Shown here piece after piece: positions 26,511-35,089 of a stretch of 64,000 nt of DNA; the stretch's first letter is position 1; each line of letters opens with the position of its first letter. Under the pieces are notes generated by a model. It saw only the letters and a list, made by a program, of their open reading frames with translations. It was not told the origin of the DNA and did no database searches. The position numbers and the translations under genes are program-made. Origin of the DNA: Candidatus Brevundimonas colombiensis (lineage in GTDB: Bacteria; Pseudomonadota; Alphaproteobacteria; Caulobacterales; Caulobacteraceae); the NCBI GenBank assembly GCA_029202665.1, contig CP119326.1, forward strand, positions 930,001 through 994,000, read 5' to 3'.

Positions 26511-27430
26511 ACGACCCCGAGGTCCTGGTCATCGGCGCCGGCCCCGCCGGCCTGACGGCCGCGACCTACCTCGCCCGTTTTCGCAGGCGGACCCTGGTGA
26601 TCGACGCCGGACAGCCCCGCGCGTGCTGGATCCCGCTCAGCCACAATACGCCCGGCTTTCCCGCCGGAGTCTCCGGTCCCGACATCCTGGCCAGGATGCG
26701 CGAACAGGCCGAGGAATACGGCGCGGTCATCGCGCCGGGCCGGGTCGAGGCCCTGGCCCGTGACGGTCAGGGCTTCGTCGCCGAGATGGATGGCCGCAGC
26801 CTGCGCGCCCGCGCCGCCCTTCTGGCCACCGGCGTCGTCGACCACCATCCCGACCTGCCGGGGGTCGAGCGGGCGGTGCAGCGGGCTCTGGTCCGTATCT
26901 GTCCGATCTGCGACGGCTATGAGGCGACCGGCAAGGTCGTCGCCGTCATCGGCCACAGCGACAAGGGCGCGCGCGAGGCCGCCTTCATGCGCACCTACTC
27001 CGATCGCGTGACCCTGATCCACATCGGCCCGCCGGACGCCCTGACCCGCCGCGACGAACTGGACCGGCTGGGGATCGAACTGATCTTCTCCCCGCTGGAG
27101 GCCGTAGAGCTGGAGCAGGATCGGGTGACGGCCCTGACCTGGAAGGGGCCGGGCGGATCGGCCCAGACGCGAACCTTCGACCTGATCTATTCGGCGCTGG
27201 GCACGTCGCCGAACGCCGAACTGGCCCAAAGGCTGGGCGCACGCCTGTCCGACGACGGTCGGCTGGAGGTCGATCTGCACCAGGCGACCAGCGTGCCGGG
27301 CCTCTACGCCGCCGGGGACGTCGTGCGCGGCCTGAACCAGATCGCTGTGGCGACCGCCGAGGCCGCCGTCGCCGCCACCGACATCCACAACCGTCTGCGC
27401 CAGATCGACGGCCTGACCGTCGCCGACTAG
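26507..27430 (+). CDS. NAD(P)/FAD-dependent oxidoreductase, thioredoxin-reductase-like
   Basis: A 307-residue flavoprotein. The FAD fold begins VLVIGAGPAGLTAATYLARF, the redox centre is CPICDGYE near residue 146 (C-x-x-C as in thioredoxin reductases), and the C-terminal flavin motif is GLYAAGDVVRGLNQIAVA. The NADPH-site glycine motif is altered (VIGHSDKGAREAA instead of GGGxSA), so cofactor choice is uncertain. GTG at 26507 is taken as start because it overlaps the stop of the DUF1176 gene and begins the FAD fold after six residues. No thioredoxin is adjacent; the electron acceptor is unknown. Confidence 0.86.
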   Translation: MNDPEVLVIGAGPAGLTAATYLARFRRRTLVIDAGQPRACWIPLSHNTPGFPAGVSGPDILARMREQAEEYGAVIAPGRVEALARDGQGFVAEMDGRSLRARAALLATGVVDHHPDLPGVERAVQRALVRICPICDGYEATGKVVAVIGHSDKGAREAAFMRTYSDRVTLIHIGPPDALTRRDELDRLGIELIFSPLEAVELEQDRVTALTWKGPGGSAQTRTFDLIYSALGTSPNAELAQRLGARLSDDGRLEVDLHQATSVPGLYAAGDVVRGLNQIAVATAEAAVAATDIHNRLRQIDGLTVAD

Positions 27431-29277
27431 GCCTGGGCCGCGACCCAGCCGTTGACGATCCGCTCCAGCACCGACAGCGGCACGCCGCCGGCGGCCAGCG
27501 CCGTGTCGTGGAAGCCCTTGATGTCGAACTTGGGCCCCAGGGTCGTCTTGGCCGTCTCGCGCAGCCGGACCCATTCGTTGTGCCCGACCTTGTAGGCGCA
27601 GGCCTGGCCCGGCCAGCCGCAATAGCGTTCGACCTCGGACGTCGCCGCCCCTTCCTGGTCGCCATAGGCCTCCATCATGTAGCGGATGCCCTGTTCGCGG
27701 CTCCAGCCCTTGGAATGGATGCCGGTGTCGACCACCAGGCGCGCGGCGCGGAACATCAGCGATTGAATGTAGCCGATCTGTCCTGTCGGATCGTTCTCAT
27801 AGGCGCCCAGTTCGTCGGCCAGCTGTTCGGCGTAAAGCCCCCAGCCCTCGACATAGCTGGAGAAGCCCAGCAGGTTCATCAGCAGGGGCGCAGACTCGCT
27901 CTCCTGCTGCAGGCTGATCTGCAGATGGTGGCCCGGCGTGGCCTCGTGATAGGTCAGGGTCGGCAGGGACCAGGACGGCCATTCCGCCGTATCCTTCAGA
28001 TTGATCCAGTAGATGCCGGGCCGCGCGCCATCCAGGCTGGGCGAGTTGTAATAGCCCATCGGCGCCCCGGCCTCGATCTCGGGCGGGACGCGCTTGATCT
28101 GGACCGAGGCCTTGGGCAGGCGACCGAAGGCGTTCGGCAGCCGGGCCTGCATGTCCGCCATCTGGGCGTTCAGCTTGGCGATCAGCTCGGCCTTGCCCGC
28201 GTCCGTATTGGCGTAGATGTATTTGGGGTCGTCGCCCAGGGCCGCGATCCGCTGGGCCACCGACCCCTGCGTCAGCCCTTGCGCCTTCAGCAGGCCGTCG
28301 GCGCGGGCGGTCAGTTCGGCCATCTGCTCGACGCCGGTGCGATGGATCTCGTCCGCCGTCAGCCGGGTGGTGGTGATGTAGCGCAGGCTGTTGGCGTAAT
28401 ACTGCTCGCCCTGCGGCAGGCGGCGCACCGAGGCCTCGTGCGTCGTGCGGGCCTGTGCGCCCTTCAGCACCGCGTTCTGCGCGGCCAGGGCCGGATAGAC
28501 CCGCGTCTCGATCAGGCGCTGGACCTGGGCGCCCCAGTCGCCGGTCAGCCCCTTGGCCTGGGTGCGGTCCGTCACCGATTTCGTCAGGGGCGAGGTCGCC
28601 GCCGGGGTGGCCAGGACGCCATCCTGCTGACGGATCGCCTTGGCCAGAATGAAATCGGGCGGCACGACGCCCAGCGCATACTCCTCCTTCAGCCGATCCG
28701 TCTCGGCGGTCAGGACGTCGGCGAAGGCGTTGACCCGCGCCACATAGGCGTCGGCGTCGGCGGCGGTTTCGATGGTGTGCTGATTGGCCAGGAAGTCCGG
28801 CGTGGACTGATAGGCGCCACCCTGCTGGCTGACCCGATACGGATTGGGCCAGCCGCCCTGGCCATAGGGGATGTCATAGGTCGCGATGACCCCGTCCAGA
28901 TTATCCTTGATGCTGTCGTAATAGTTCAGATTGCGGGGCGACAGAGCGCGCCTGTCGATGCGGCCCAAGTCGGCGGCCTGCTGGCGAATGAAGGCGCGCT
29001 GGTCCTCTTCCTCGACGCGGGTCGGGGCTGTCAGCTGCGACTTGGCGACGGCGCGCGCGCCCTTGTCCAGGCCGAACATGGTCACGACCTCGGGCGCGCG
29101 GTCCAGCGTGCCCTCGAACGTCTTGTCCATGAAGCTCTTGAAGGCGCCGTCCACGCCTCCGGCGGCATCGCCATCCTGCGGGCGGGCCGCGGCGGCCGCG
29201 CCTCCGACAGCGCCCCCGACGGCGTAAAGCCCGGCGCCCAGCGCGGCGGACTGAAGAAGGCGGCGACGATCCAGCAT
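27427..29277 (-). CDS. DUF885 family exported hydrolase
   Basis: A 616-residue protein with a twin-arginine signal (DRRRLLQSAALGAGL), so it is probably exported folded. The DUF885 region shows the metallopeptidase-like HEATPGHHLQ around residue 435, plus GWGLYAEQLADELG and the later GWPGQACAYKVG. The pattern H-E-x-x-x-G-H-H resembles the zinc site of M2/M3-like peptidases, so a zinc peptidase is likely but the substrate is unknown. It lies upstream of and in the same direction as nothing obvious; the pnp terminator lies just upstream of its start. It converges with the oxidoreductase gene (four-base overlap). Confidence 0.85.
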   Translation of the reverse strand: MLDRRRLLQSAALGAGLYAVGGAVGGAAAAARPQDGDAAGGVDGAFKSFMDKTFEGTLDRAPEVVTMFGLDKGARAVAKSQLTAPTRVEEEDQRAFIRQQAADLGRIDRRALSPRNLNYYDSIKDNLDGVIATYDIPYGQGGWPNPYRVSQQGGAYQSTPDFLANQHTIETAADADAYVARVNAFADVLTAETDRLKEEYALGVVPPDFILAKAIRQQDGVLATPAATSPLTKSVTDRTQAKGLTGDWGAQVQRLIETRVYPALAAQNAVLKGAQARTTHEASVRRLPQGEQYYANSLRYITTTRLTADEIHRTGVEQMAELTARADGLLKAQGLTQGSVAQRIAALGDDPKYIYANTDAGKAELIAKLNAQMADMQARLPNAFGRLPKASVQIKRVPPEIEAGAPMGYYNSPSLDGARPGIYWINLKDTAEWPSWSLPTLTYHEATPGHHLQISLQQESESAPLLMNLLGFSSYVEGWGLYAEQLADELGAYENDPTGQIGYIQSLMFRAARLVVDTGIHSKGWSREQGIRYMMEAYGDQEGAATSEVERYCGWPGQACAYKVGHNEWVRLRETAKTTLGPKFDIKGFHDTALAAGGVPLSVLERIVNGWVAAQA

Positions 29278-29366
29278 GACGTTCTCCCCACGGACGATGC
29301 GGCAATGGAGACCGCACGGGCGGATGCGGCAAGTGAAATCGCCGCAAGCGACGTCGGCCGGGCCAA

Positions 29367-29399
29367 GAAAAAGGCCCGGCGGATCGTTCCGCCGGGCCT
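29367..29399 (-). terminator. rho-independent terminator of pnp
   Basis: A 12-bp perfect stem AGGCCCGGCGGA / TCCGCCGGGCCT with a four-base loop TCGT; on the minus strand TTTTT follows. It lies 27 bases after the pnp stop codon and ends the rpsO-pnp unit. Confidence 0.85.
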
Positions 29400-29426
29400 C
29401 CTCTCAGTCTTCCTTACGACATCGCA

Positions 29427-31664
29427 TTAGTCGCGACGACGACGTCCGCGATCGCCGCCGCGATCACCGCCGCCTTCACGCTTGGGGCGACCGCCGGTGT
29501 CTTCCGACAGAGGCTCTTCGCCGCGCTCGGCGCGTTCGGCGTTGATCTTGGCGGTCAGGTCTTCACCCGTCGCCTGATCGACGACCTTCATCGACAGCTT
29601 GGTCTTGCCGCGGTCGTCGAAGCCCAGGAACTTGACCTTGACCTCCTGGCCTTCCGACAGAACGTCAGCCGGGTTGGCGACGCGTTCCAGAGCGATCTGG
29701 GACACGTGGACCAGGCCGTCCTTGGCGCCGAAGAAGTTCACGAAGGCGCCGAAGTCGACGACCTTCACGACCTTGCCGGAGTAGATGGTTCCGACTTCCG
29801 GTTCCGAGGCGATGGACTGGATCCAGGCCTTGGCGGCGTCGATCTTCTCCTGGTCGTTGGCGGCGACCTTGATGGTGCCGTCATCGCCGATGTCGATCTT
29901 GGCGCCGGTCTTCTCGACGATCTCGCGGATCACCTTGCCGCCCGAACCGATCACTTCACGGATCTTGTCGACCGCGATCTTGATGGTTTCGATCTTCGGC
30001 GCGTGTTCGCCCAGTTCGGTGCGCGGCGCATCCATGGCCTTGGACATCTCGTCCAGGATGTGCAGGCGACCGGCCGAAGCCTGCGTCAGGGCCTGTTCCA
30101 TGATCTCCTTGGTGATGCCGGCGACCTTGATGTCCATCTGCAGGCTGGTGATGCCCTGCGACGTGCCGGCGACCTTGAAGTCCATGTCGCCCAGGTGATC
30201 TTCGTCACCCAGGATGTCCGACAGGATGGCGAACTCGCCCGACGGCTCCAGGATCAGGCCCATGGCGATGCCCGAGACCGGGCGGATCAGCGGAACGCCC
30301 GCGTCCATCAGGGCCAGCGACGAACCGCAGACCGTCGCCATCGAGGACGAGCCGTTCGACTCGGTGATCTCCGACACCAGGCGGATGGTGTAGGGGAAGT
30401 CTTCCTTGGACGGCAGCATCGGACGGATCGCGCGCCAGGCCAGCTTGCCGTGACCGATCTCGCGACGGCCGGGCGAACCCATGCGGCCCGCTTCACCCAC
30501 CGAATAGGGGGGGAAGTTGTAGTGCAGCAGGAAGCTTTCCTTGTAGGTGCCCTGCAGGCTGTCGATGTACTGCTCGTCTTCGCCGGTGCCCAGGGTGGCG
30601 ACGACCAGGGCCTGGGTTTCGCCGCGCGTGAACAGCGACGAACCGTGGGTGCGCGGCAGGACGCCGACTTCCGACACGATGGCGCGGACCTTGTCGAGGG
30701 CGCGGCCGTCGACGCGGTGGGCGTTCTCGATGATGTCGCGACGCAGAACCTCGGCTTCGCATTCCTTGAAGGCGGCCGAGAACTTGGAGCCGTCGACGCC
30801 GTCGGGGTTCTCGTCGGTCTTCACCAGCTTGGCGGCGGCGGTCTTCTTGGCCGCGTCGACGCCCGAGCGGCGCTCGTACTTGCCGGCGTGGGTGTAGGCG
30901 GCCTTGATGTCCGCGCCGACCAGCGACTTGATCGAGGCCACGACGTCGGAGTGGTCTTCGGCCTGGAAGTCGAACGGCTCCTTGGCGGCGTGTTCGGCCA
31001 GGTCGATGATGGCGTCGATCACCGGCTGCATGCCCGCGTGCGCGAACATCAGGGCTTCCAGCATCTTCTCTTCCGACAGCTCCTTGGCTTCGGATTCGAC
31101 CATCATCAGGGCGTCTTGCGTACCGGCGACCACCAGGTCCAGCTCCGAGCCGGGGATCTGGTCGACGGTTGGGTTCAGCACCAGCTCACCGTCGATCAGG
31201 CCGACGCGTGCGGCGCCGATCGGGCCCATGAAGGGCACGCCCGAGATGGTCAGAGCAGCCGAGGCGGCGACCATGCCCAGAACGTCCGGATCGTTCTCCA
31301 TGTCGTGCTGCAGCACGGTGATGACGACCTGGGTCTCGTTCTTGAAGCCCTTGACGAACAGCGGGCGGATCGGACGGTCGATCAGGCGCGAAACCAGGGT
31401 TTCCTTTTCCGACGGACGGCCTTCACGCTTGAAGTAGCCACCGGGGATCTTGCCGGCGGCGAAGGTCTTTTCCTGGTAGTTGACGGTCAGGGGGAAGAAA
31501 TCCAGGCCCGGCTTGGGGGCGCGGCCATAGACGACGGTGGCCAGAACCACGGTCTCGCCGTAGGTCGCCAGCACGGCGCCGTCAGCCTGGCGGGCGATGC
31601 GGCCCGTTTCCAGGGTCAGCGGGCGTCCGGCCCACTCGATCGTCTTGCGTTTGATATCGAACAT
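29427..31664 (-). CDS. pnp: polyribonucleotide nucleotidyltransferase
   Basis: Phosphorolytic 3'-5' exoribonuclease of the RNA degradosome, 745 residues. Two RNase PH domains (first starting with AGRPLTLETGRIARQADGA read in parts, second around FTRGETQALVVATLGT) flank a helical linker; the active-site-type segment DILGDEDHLGDMDFKVAG is present in the second. A KH domain (GSGGKVIREIVEKTGAKIDI) and an S1 domain (GTIYSGKVVKVVDFGAFVNF) follow, and the tail is Arg/Gly-rich. It follows rpsO by 253 bases and ends in a strong terminator. Confidence 0.98.
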   Translation of the reverse strand: MFDIKRKTIEWAGRPLTLETGRIARQADGAVLATYGETVVLATVVYGRAPKPGLDFFPLTVNYQEKTFAAGKIPGGYFKREGRPSEKETLVSRLIDRPIRPLFVKGFKNETQVVITVLQHDMENDPDVLGMVAASAALTISGVPFMGPIGAARVGLIDGELVLNPTVDQIPGSELDLVVAGTQDALMMVESEAKELSEEKMLEALMFAHAGMQPVIDAIIDLAEHAAKEPFDFQAEDHSDVVASIKSLVGADIKAAYTHAGKYERRSGVDAAKKTAAAKLVKTDENPDGVDGSKFSAAFKECEAEVLRRDIIENAHRVDGRALDKVRAIVSEVGVLPRTHGSSLFTRGETQALVVATLGTGEDEQYIDSLQGTYKESFLLHYNFPPYSVGEAGRMGSPGRREIGHGKLAWRAIRPMLPSKEDFPYTIRLVSEITESNGSSSMATVCGSSLALMDAGVPLIRPVSGIAMGLILEPSGEFAILSDILGDEDHLGDMDFKVAGTSQGITSLQMDIKVAGITKEIMEQALTQASAGRLHILDEMSKAMDAPRTELGEHAPKIETIKIAVDKIREVIGSGGKVIREIVEKTGAKIDIGDDGTIKVAANDQEKIDAAKAWIQSIASEPEVGTIYSGKVVKVVDFGAFVNFFGAKDGLVHVSQIALERVANPADVLSEGQEVKVKFLGFDDRGKTKLSMKVVDQATGEDLTAKINAERAERGEEPLSEDTGGRPKREGGGDRGGDRGRRRRD

Positions 31665-31853
31665 ATTTCGTCTTTCGTATCCCGGGCGGCGTATTCCGCG
31701 CGGGTTCCCATCATTGGGTGGAGCGCGGGGCGTTCAGTCCCGAGGTCCGTGGATCGCCGCGCCATCGCGGAAGACCCGGCGAGGACCAGACTGGCCCTCG
31801 CGTCTGCGCCGTTTCAGTCCCGCGGCGCGCGGGTCGGCAAAGCAACAGCTAGG

Positions 31854-31890
31854 AAAACAACGAGGCGCGGACGTGACCGCCCGCGCCTCG
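31854..31890 (-). terminator. terminator-like hairpin after rpsO
   Basis: A perfect 10-bp stem CGAGGCGCGG (31861-31870) / CCGCGCCTCG (31881-31890) with a ten-base loop. On the minus strand the stem is followed by TTGTTTTCC. It lies between rpsO and pnp and would end or attenuate the rpsO transcript, leaving a separate promoter for pnp. Confidence 0.7.
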
Positions 31891-31917
31891 AAATGATCTC
31901 TATCGCGGTCCCGCGCC

Positions 31918-32187
31918 TTAGCGGCGAAGGCCCAGCTTGGCGATGAGCGCCTGGTAGCGACCGGCGTCGACCTTGTTCAGGTGGTCGAGCAGGCGGCGAC
32001 GTTGCGACACCATCTTCAGAAGGCCACGACGCGAGTGGTTGTCCTTCTTGTGGGTCTTGAAGTGTTCGGTCAGGTTGGCGATGCGTTCCGACAGGATCGC
32101 GACCTGAACCTCGGCCGAGCCGGTGTCGCCAGCGGTGCGGGCGTTATCGGCGATGATCTCGTGCTTGCGTTCAGCAGTAACCGACAT
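31918..32187 (-). CDS. rpsO: 30S ribosomal protein S15
   Basis: Early-binding protein of the small ribosomal subunit platform, contacting helices 20-22 of 16S rRNA. The 89 residues have the full family pattern: TGSAEVQVAILSERIANLT, the HFKTHKKDNHSRRGLL RNA-contact loop and the ending RRRLLDHLNKVDAGRYQALI. It precedes pnp and follows truB, the order usual in bacteria. A structured leader just upstream suggests autoregulation. Confidence 0.98.
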   Translation of the reverse strand: MSVTAERKHEIIADNARTAGDTGSAEVQVAILSERIANLTEHFKTHKKDNHSRRGLLKMVSQRRRLLDHLNKVDAGRYQALIAKLGLRR

Positions 32188-32188
32188 C

Positions 32189-32250
32189 GAAAGAGTCCTT
32201 TCTTGGCCTATCGCGCTTTCGCGCTGCTTGAGGCCGTGGGGTCTCGGCCC
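32189..32250 (-). promoter_or_regulatory. structured 5' leader of rpsO, likely S15 autoregulatory RNA
   Basis: Read on the minus strand, a two-part hairpin occupies 32205-32235: outer stem GGCCT/AGGCC, inner GCGC-GAAA-GCGC with a GNRA loop, internal loop CAAGCA/GAT. Two bases before the ATG a second hairpin GAAAG-GACT-CTTTC (32189-32202) contains the ribosome site AAGGA. A third GGCC at 32246-32249 could pair instead with either outer arm. S15 is known to repress its own mRNA through leader RNAs in several phyla, including alphaproteobacteria; matching this RNA to that class is inference. Confidence 0.5.
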
Positions 32251-32268
32251 TTGCCGGATGGCGTGGGC

Positions 32269-33198
32269 CTAGAGGTTGAAAACGCGGTCGGGTTCTAACC
32301 GGCCGGCCCGCAACTGACACAGCGCGACGAGGGTCTGGCCCTGAAAGGCTGAAACCGTGCGCGAACCGTCCGAAAGACGGTCTTTGAGGGTTTCCACCTG
32401 ACGGGGGAGCAGAACGATCGGGCGTCCCTGCCGAAGCGAGAAGGCGTCCTGATCCGTCACGGCCAGTTCCGGGATGTCGTCCAGAGCGGTCGCGACGGCA
32501 AGCAAGCCTTCCGAGGCGGCGCCCCTATGCACCATTTCTTCCAGAGAATCCAGAGTGACGGCGTTTTCCGTGCTGAACGGGCCGACGCGCTCGCGCCGCA
32601 GGGCGCTGACGTGACCCTCGGCGCCCAGAACCGCCGCCAGATCGCGCGCCAGCGAACGGACATAGACGCCCTTGCCGGTGCGGATGGTCAATTCCACATG
32701 GTCGGCGTCGGGTGCGTCACTGACCTCGGCCGAATGGATGGTCACGCGCCGCGACGGCAGTTCGAACGCCACCCCGTCGCGCGCCAGGTCATAGGCGCGG
32801 GCGCCGTCCACCTTGATGGCGGAAAAACGCGGCGGGGTCTGGTCGATCTCGCCGACGAAGGCGGGCAGGGCGGCCTTCACCTGATCCACGGTCGGCCGCA
32901 CGTCGGAACGGCCGATGATCTCGCCCTCGCGGTCCACGCTATCGGTCGAAACGCCCCAGTTGATGGTGAAGCGATAGATTTTCTGCGCCTCCATCATCAT
33001 CGGCACGGTCTTGGTCGCCTCGCCCAGCGCAATGGGCAGGATGCCGCTGGCCAGCGGGTCCAGCGTGCCGGCGTGACCGGCCTTCTGGGCGTTGAACAGG
33101 CGGCGGATGCGGCTGACCGCCTCGGTCGATCCCATCTCGAACGGCTTGTCCAGACAGATCCAGCCGTCGACCACCTCGCCCTTCTTCTTGCGGGCCAT
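32269..33198 (-). CDS. truB: tRNA pseudouridine-55 synthase
   Basis: Isomerises U55 in the T-loop of tRNAs. The 309 residues begin with a DGWICLDKPFEMGSTEAV segment. The catalytic Asp lies in HAGTLDPLASGILPIALG near residue 44, the motif KIYRFTINWGVSTDSVDREG follows, and the C-terminal part carries the RTGKGVYVRSLARDLAAVLG motif and a short PUA-like tail. Its length is normal. Gene order rbfA-truB-rpsO-pnp is conserved and supports the call. Confidence 0.97.
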   Translation of the reverse strand: MARKKKGEVVDGWICLDKPFEMGSTEAVSRIRRLFNAQKAGHAGTLDPLASGILPIALGEATKTVPMMMEAQKIYRFTINWGVSTDSVDREGEIIGRSDVRPTVDQVKAALPAFVGEIDQTPPRFSAIKVDGARAYDLARDGVAFELPSRRVTIHSAEVSDAPDADHVELTIRTGKGVYVRSLARDLAAVLGAEGHVSALRRERVGPFSTENAVTLDSLEEMVHRGAASEGLLAVATALDDIPELAVTDQDAFSLRQGRPIVLLPRQVETLKDRLSDGSRTVSAFQGQTLVALCQLRAGRLEPDRVFNL

Positions 33199-33241
33199 TA
33201 CGCTGGGCCTGCCGCGTGTCGCCCTGTTTGAGGCCCGAGGA

Positions 33242-33697
33242 TCATTGATCGTTCTCGTCTTCGTCGCGGTGTCCCAGGTCGGCGCGGACGCGGGGATCGT
33301 CGAACAGACGGTCCATATGGGTCGCGGCGTCGAAGCTTTCGTCGTGACGGAAGCGCAGGTCGGGCGTGAACTTCATGTCCAGTCGGCGACCCAGCTGGCC
33401 GCGCAGGAACTTGGCATGGGCGTTCAGCGCCTTGATGATCTCGCTTTCGTGGCCGTTGGTCGGCGCCGTCTCGACGCCCGCGCCCAGCGGCTCCACGAAA
33501 CAGGTGGCGTGTTTCAGGTCGGGCGACAGCCGCACCTCGGTCACGGTGACGGACACGCCGACCAGGGCCTCGTCGTGGATATCCTCCTCGCGCAGGATGT
33601 CGACCAGGGCGTGACGGATCAGCTCGCCGGCGCGCAGCTGACGCTGGCTGGGCCCTGCGGGGCCTGAGGAATTTCGCGTATGTTGCTTGTGGGCCAT
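33242..33697 (-). CDS. rbfA: 30S ribosome-binding factor A
   Basis: Assists late maturation of the 30S subunit and 16S 5' end. The 151 residues have the single KH-like domain with QLRAGELIRHALVDILRE, the VSVTVTEVRLSPDLKHATCF strand-helix block, and RRLDMKFTPDLRFRHDESFD at its end. The ATG at 33697 (MAHKQHTRN) is correct; the open frame reaches back to 33919 over the convergent-side DUF2459 region without any family residues. The N- and C-terminal tails are rich in Gly/Ser and Asp/Glu respectively. Confidence 0.96.
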   Translation of the reverse strand: MAHKQHTRNSSGPAGPSQRQLRAGELIRHALVDILREEDIHDEALVGVSVTVTEVRLSPDLKHATCFVEPLGAGVETAPTNGHESEIIKALNAHAKFLRGQLGRRLDMKFTPDLRFRHDESFDAATHMDRLFDDPRVRADLGHRDEDENDQ

Positions 33698-33762
33698 CGG
33701 CCTCTCCTTCGTGTTCGCCCGCAGGGGATCGGACCCGGCCGGATAGGCGAAAGTCGGGCGGT

Positions 33763-34461
33763 CTAGTCCTGCGCCGGGCGCGTGTCCAGTTTTCGCTCCG
33801 GCTTCCCGGCCTGCTCCGACGCCCGAACGGACCGCATCACCTCGGCCGAGGTGATCGATCGAACCGGCCGAACCGGCACGCCCCCGGCGTTCAGCACCGC
33901 GGCTGTCCAATGGTTGCACAGGTGGCCGATCGAAAAGCTTTCTCGGCTGGCGAAGAAGCGGGCGTCGTCGCCGGGGCGGGAGGCGGCGACGCGAGCCGCG
34001 CCGTGGGACAGGGCCAGCGACTGCTCCACGCGGGCGGCCAGCCGGTCGAACCGCCCCTGCGTCAGGGTCAGGCTCGCGCTGTCCTCGCCATGGGTCAGGC
34101 GAGGGTCGACAGCGGCCGGGTCCAGCATGACGACCGACGCATTGCCCGGCCGGAAGAAGGCGCGGGCGCCGTCCGGCAGACGATCCACGATCGGGCTCTG
34201 ATCCACATAGAAGCGCGCGTCGCCCCAGCCGATCAGAATCCAGTCGCCGGGCCCAAGTCTCGCGACCGCCTGGGCCAGGGGGCCGCCGCGCCGCATCAGG
34301 GCCGCGCGCGGCACGGCCAGATCGGTGTGAAAACCGTTGTCCAGCACCTGGACGACCACTGCATCGCTCGGCGCGCCGGTCTCAGCTGCGCCCGGCAGGG
34401 TCCAGGTCCACAGGGCCGCCGCCGCGCCGATCAGGGCCGCCAGGATCAAAGCGCGGATCAC
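33763..34461 (-). CDS. DUF2459 family protein
   Basis: A 232-residue protein with an N-terminal helix (about residues 2-20) and a periplasmic domain. The family motifs are VLDNGFHTDLAVPRAAL near residue 40, IGWGDARFY near 78, and FSIGHLCNHWTAAVLNAGGVPV near 190. GTG at 34461 overlaps the stop of the upstream anchored protein by four bases (GTGA). A much longer frame to 34980 is only a shadow of that gene. Members were first named from urease gene regions; no urease genes are visible here and the function is unknown. Confidence 0.85.
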   Translation of the reverse strand: MIRALILAALIGAAAALWTWTLPGAAETGAPSDAVVVQVLDNGFHTDLAVPRAALMRRGGPLAQAVARLGPGDWILIGWGDARFYVDQSPIVDRLPDGARAFFRPGNASVVMLDPAAVDPRLTHGEDSASLTLTQGRFDRLAARVEQSLALSHGAARVAASRPGDDARFFASRESFSIGHLCNHWTAAVLNAGGVPVRPVRSITSAEVMRSVRASEQAGKPERKLDTRPAQD

Positions 34462-35021
34462 CGGCTGAAATCCCGCACGGCGCACAGCCGATCCTGGGCC
34501 ACAAGGGCGCCGGGCGGCGGTCCCTGACGCACGGGCATCAGCAGAAAGCCGTCGCGCCGCACCGCCAGCGCCAGCCAGCCCACGGCCTGACCGGCGCACA
34601 ATCGGCTGTCCTCGTCGGCGAGGACCCTGCGGATTTCGATCTGGGCGGCGGCGGGCGCGCCCATGGCCTCGGCGAAGGTTCGCGCCCCGTCGGCCTTCTG
34701 GTCGGCGCCCACCAGCCGGTGCGGCGTGGCAAGCAGACGCCCCGCCCCCTCGACCGTCAGACCGCCGCCCTCGACCTGGACCGCCAGCGGCGCGCGCGTG
34801 TCCGAACCTGTCGAGACATATCGCCCGGAAACCACCGGGTCGCCGATCACGACCTGCCCCCGGGCCAGGGGTCTGACAGGTGGTGCGTTCGGTTCGATCA
34901 GCCGGTTCAGGGCCGGCTCGACGACCAGGGCGCCCAGCAGGAACAGGGCGAACGCCGCGCCGCCCGCCGCCACGGTCCACTTCAACGATGGGACGCCGGA
35001 CGGCGGGACGGTCGCGCTCAT
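34458..35021 (-). CDS. hypothetical membrane-anchored protein
   Basis: A 187-residue protein with a single helix at about residues 14-35 (AAGGAAFALFLLGALVVEPAL) and a periplasmic C-terminal part. The latter shows strands such as RGQVVIGDPVVSGRYVSTGS, a Cys in RLCAGQAVGW and another in RLCAVRD. I do not recognise the family. Its coupling to the DUF2459 gene by a four-base overlap suggests the two products work together. Codon use is like its neighbours. Confidence 0.7.
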   Translation of the reverse strand: MSATVPPSGVPSLKWTVAAGGAAFALFLLGALVVEPALNRLIEPNAPPVRPLARGQVVIGDPVVSGRYVSTGSDTRAPLAVQVEGGGLTVEGAGRLLATPHRLVGADQKADGARTFAEAMGAPAAAQIEIRRVLADEDSRLCAGQAVGWLALAVRRDGFLLMPVRQGPPPGALVAQDRLCAVRDFSR

Positions 35022-35089
35022 GGCCGACAGCTTAGGGGAACAGGGGTTGAGGAATGGTCACTCGCCCCCGTCCTCTCGCCGTCCCGCGA

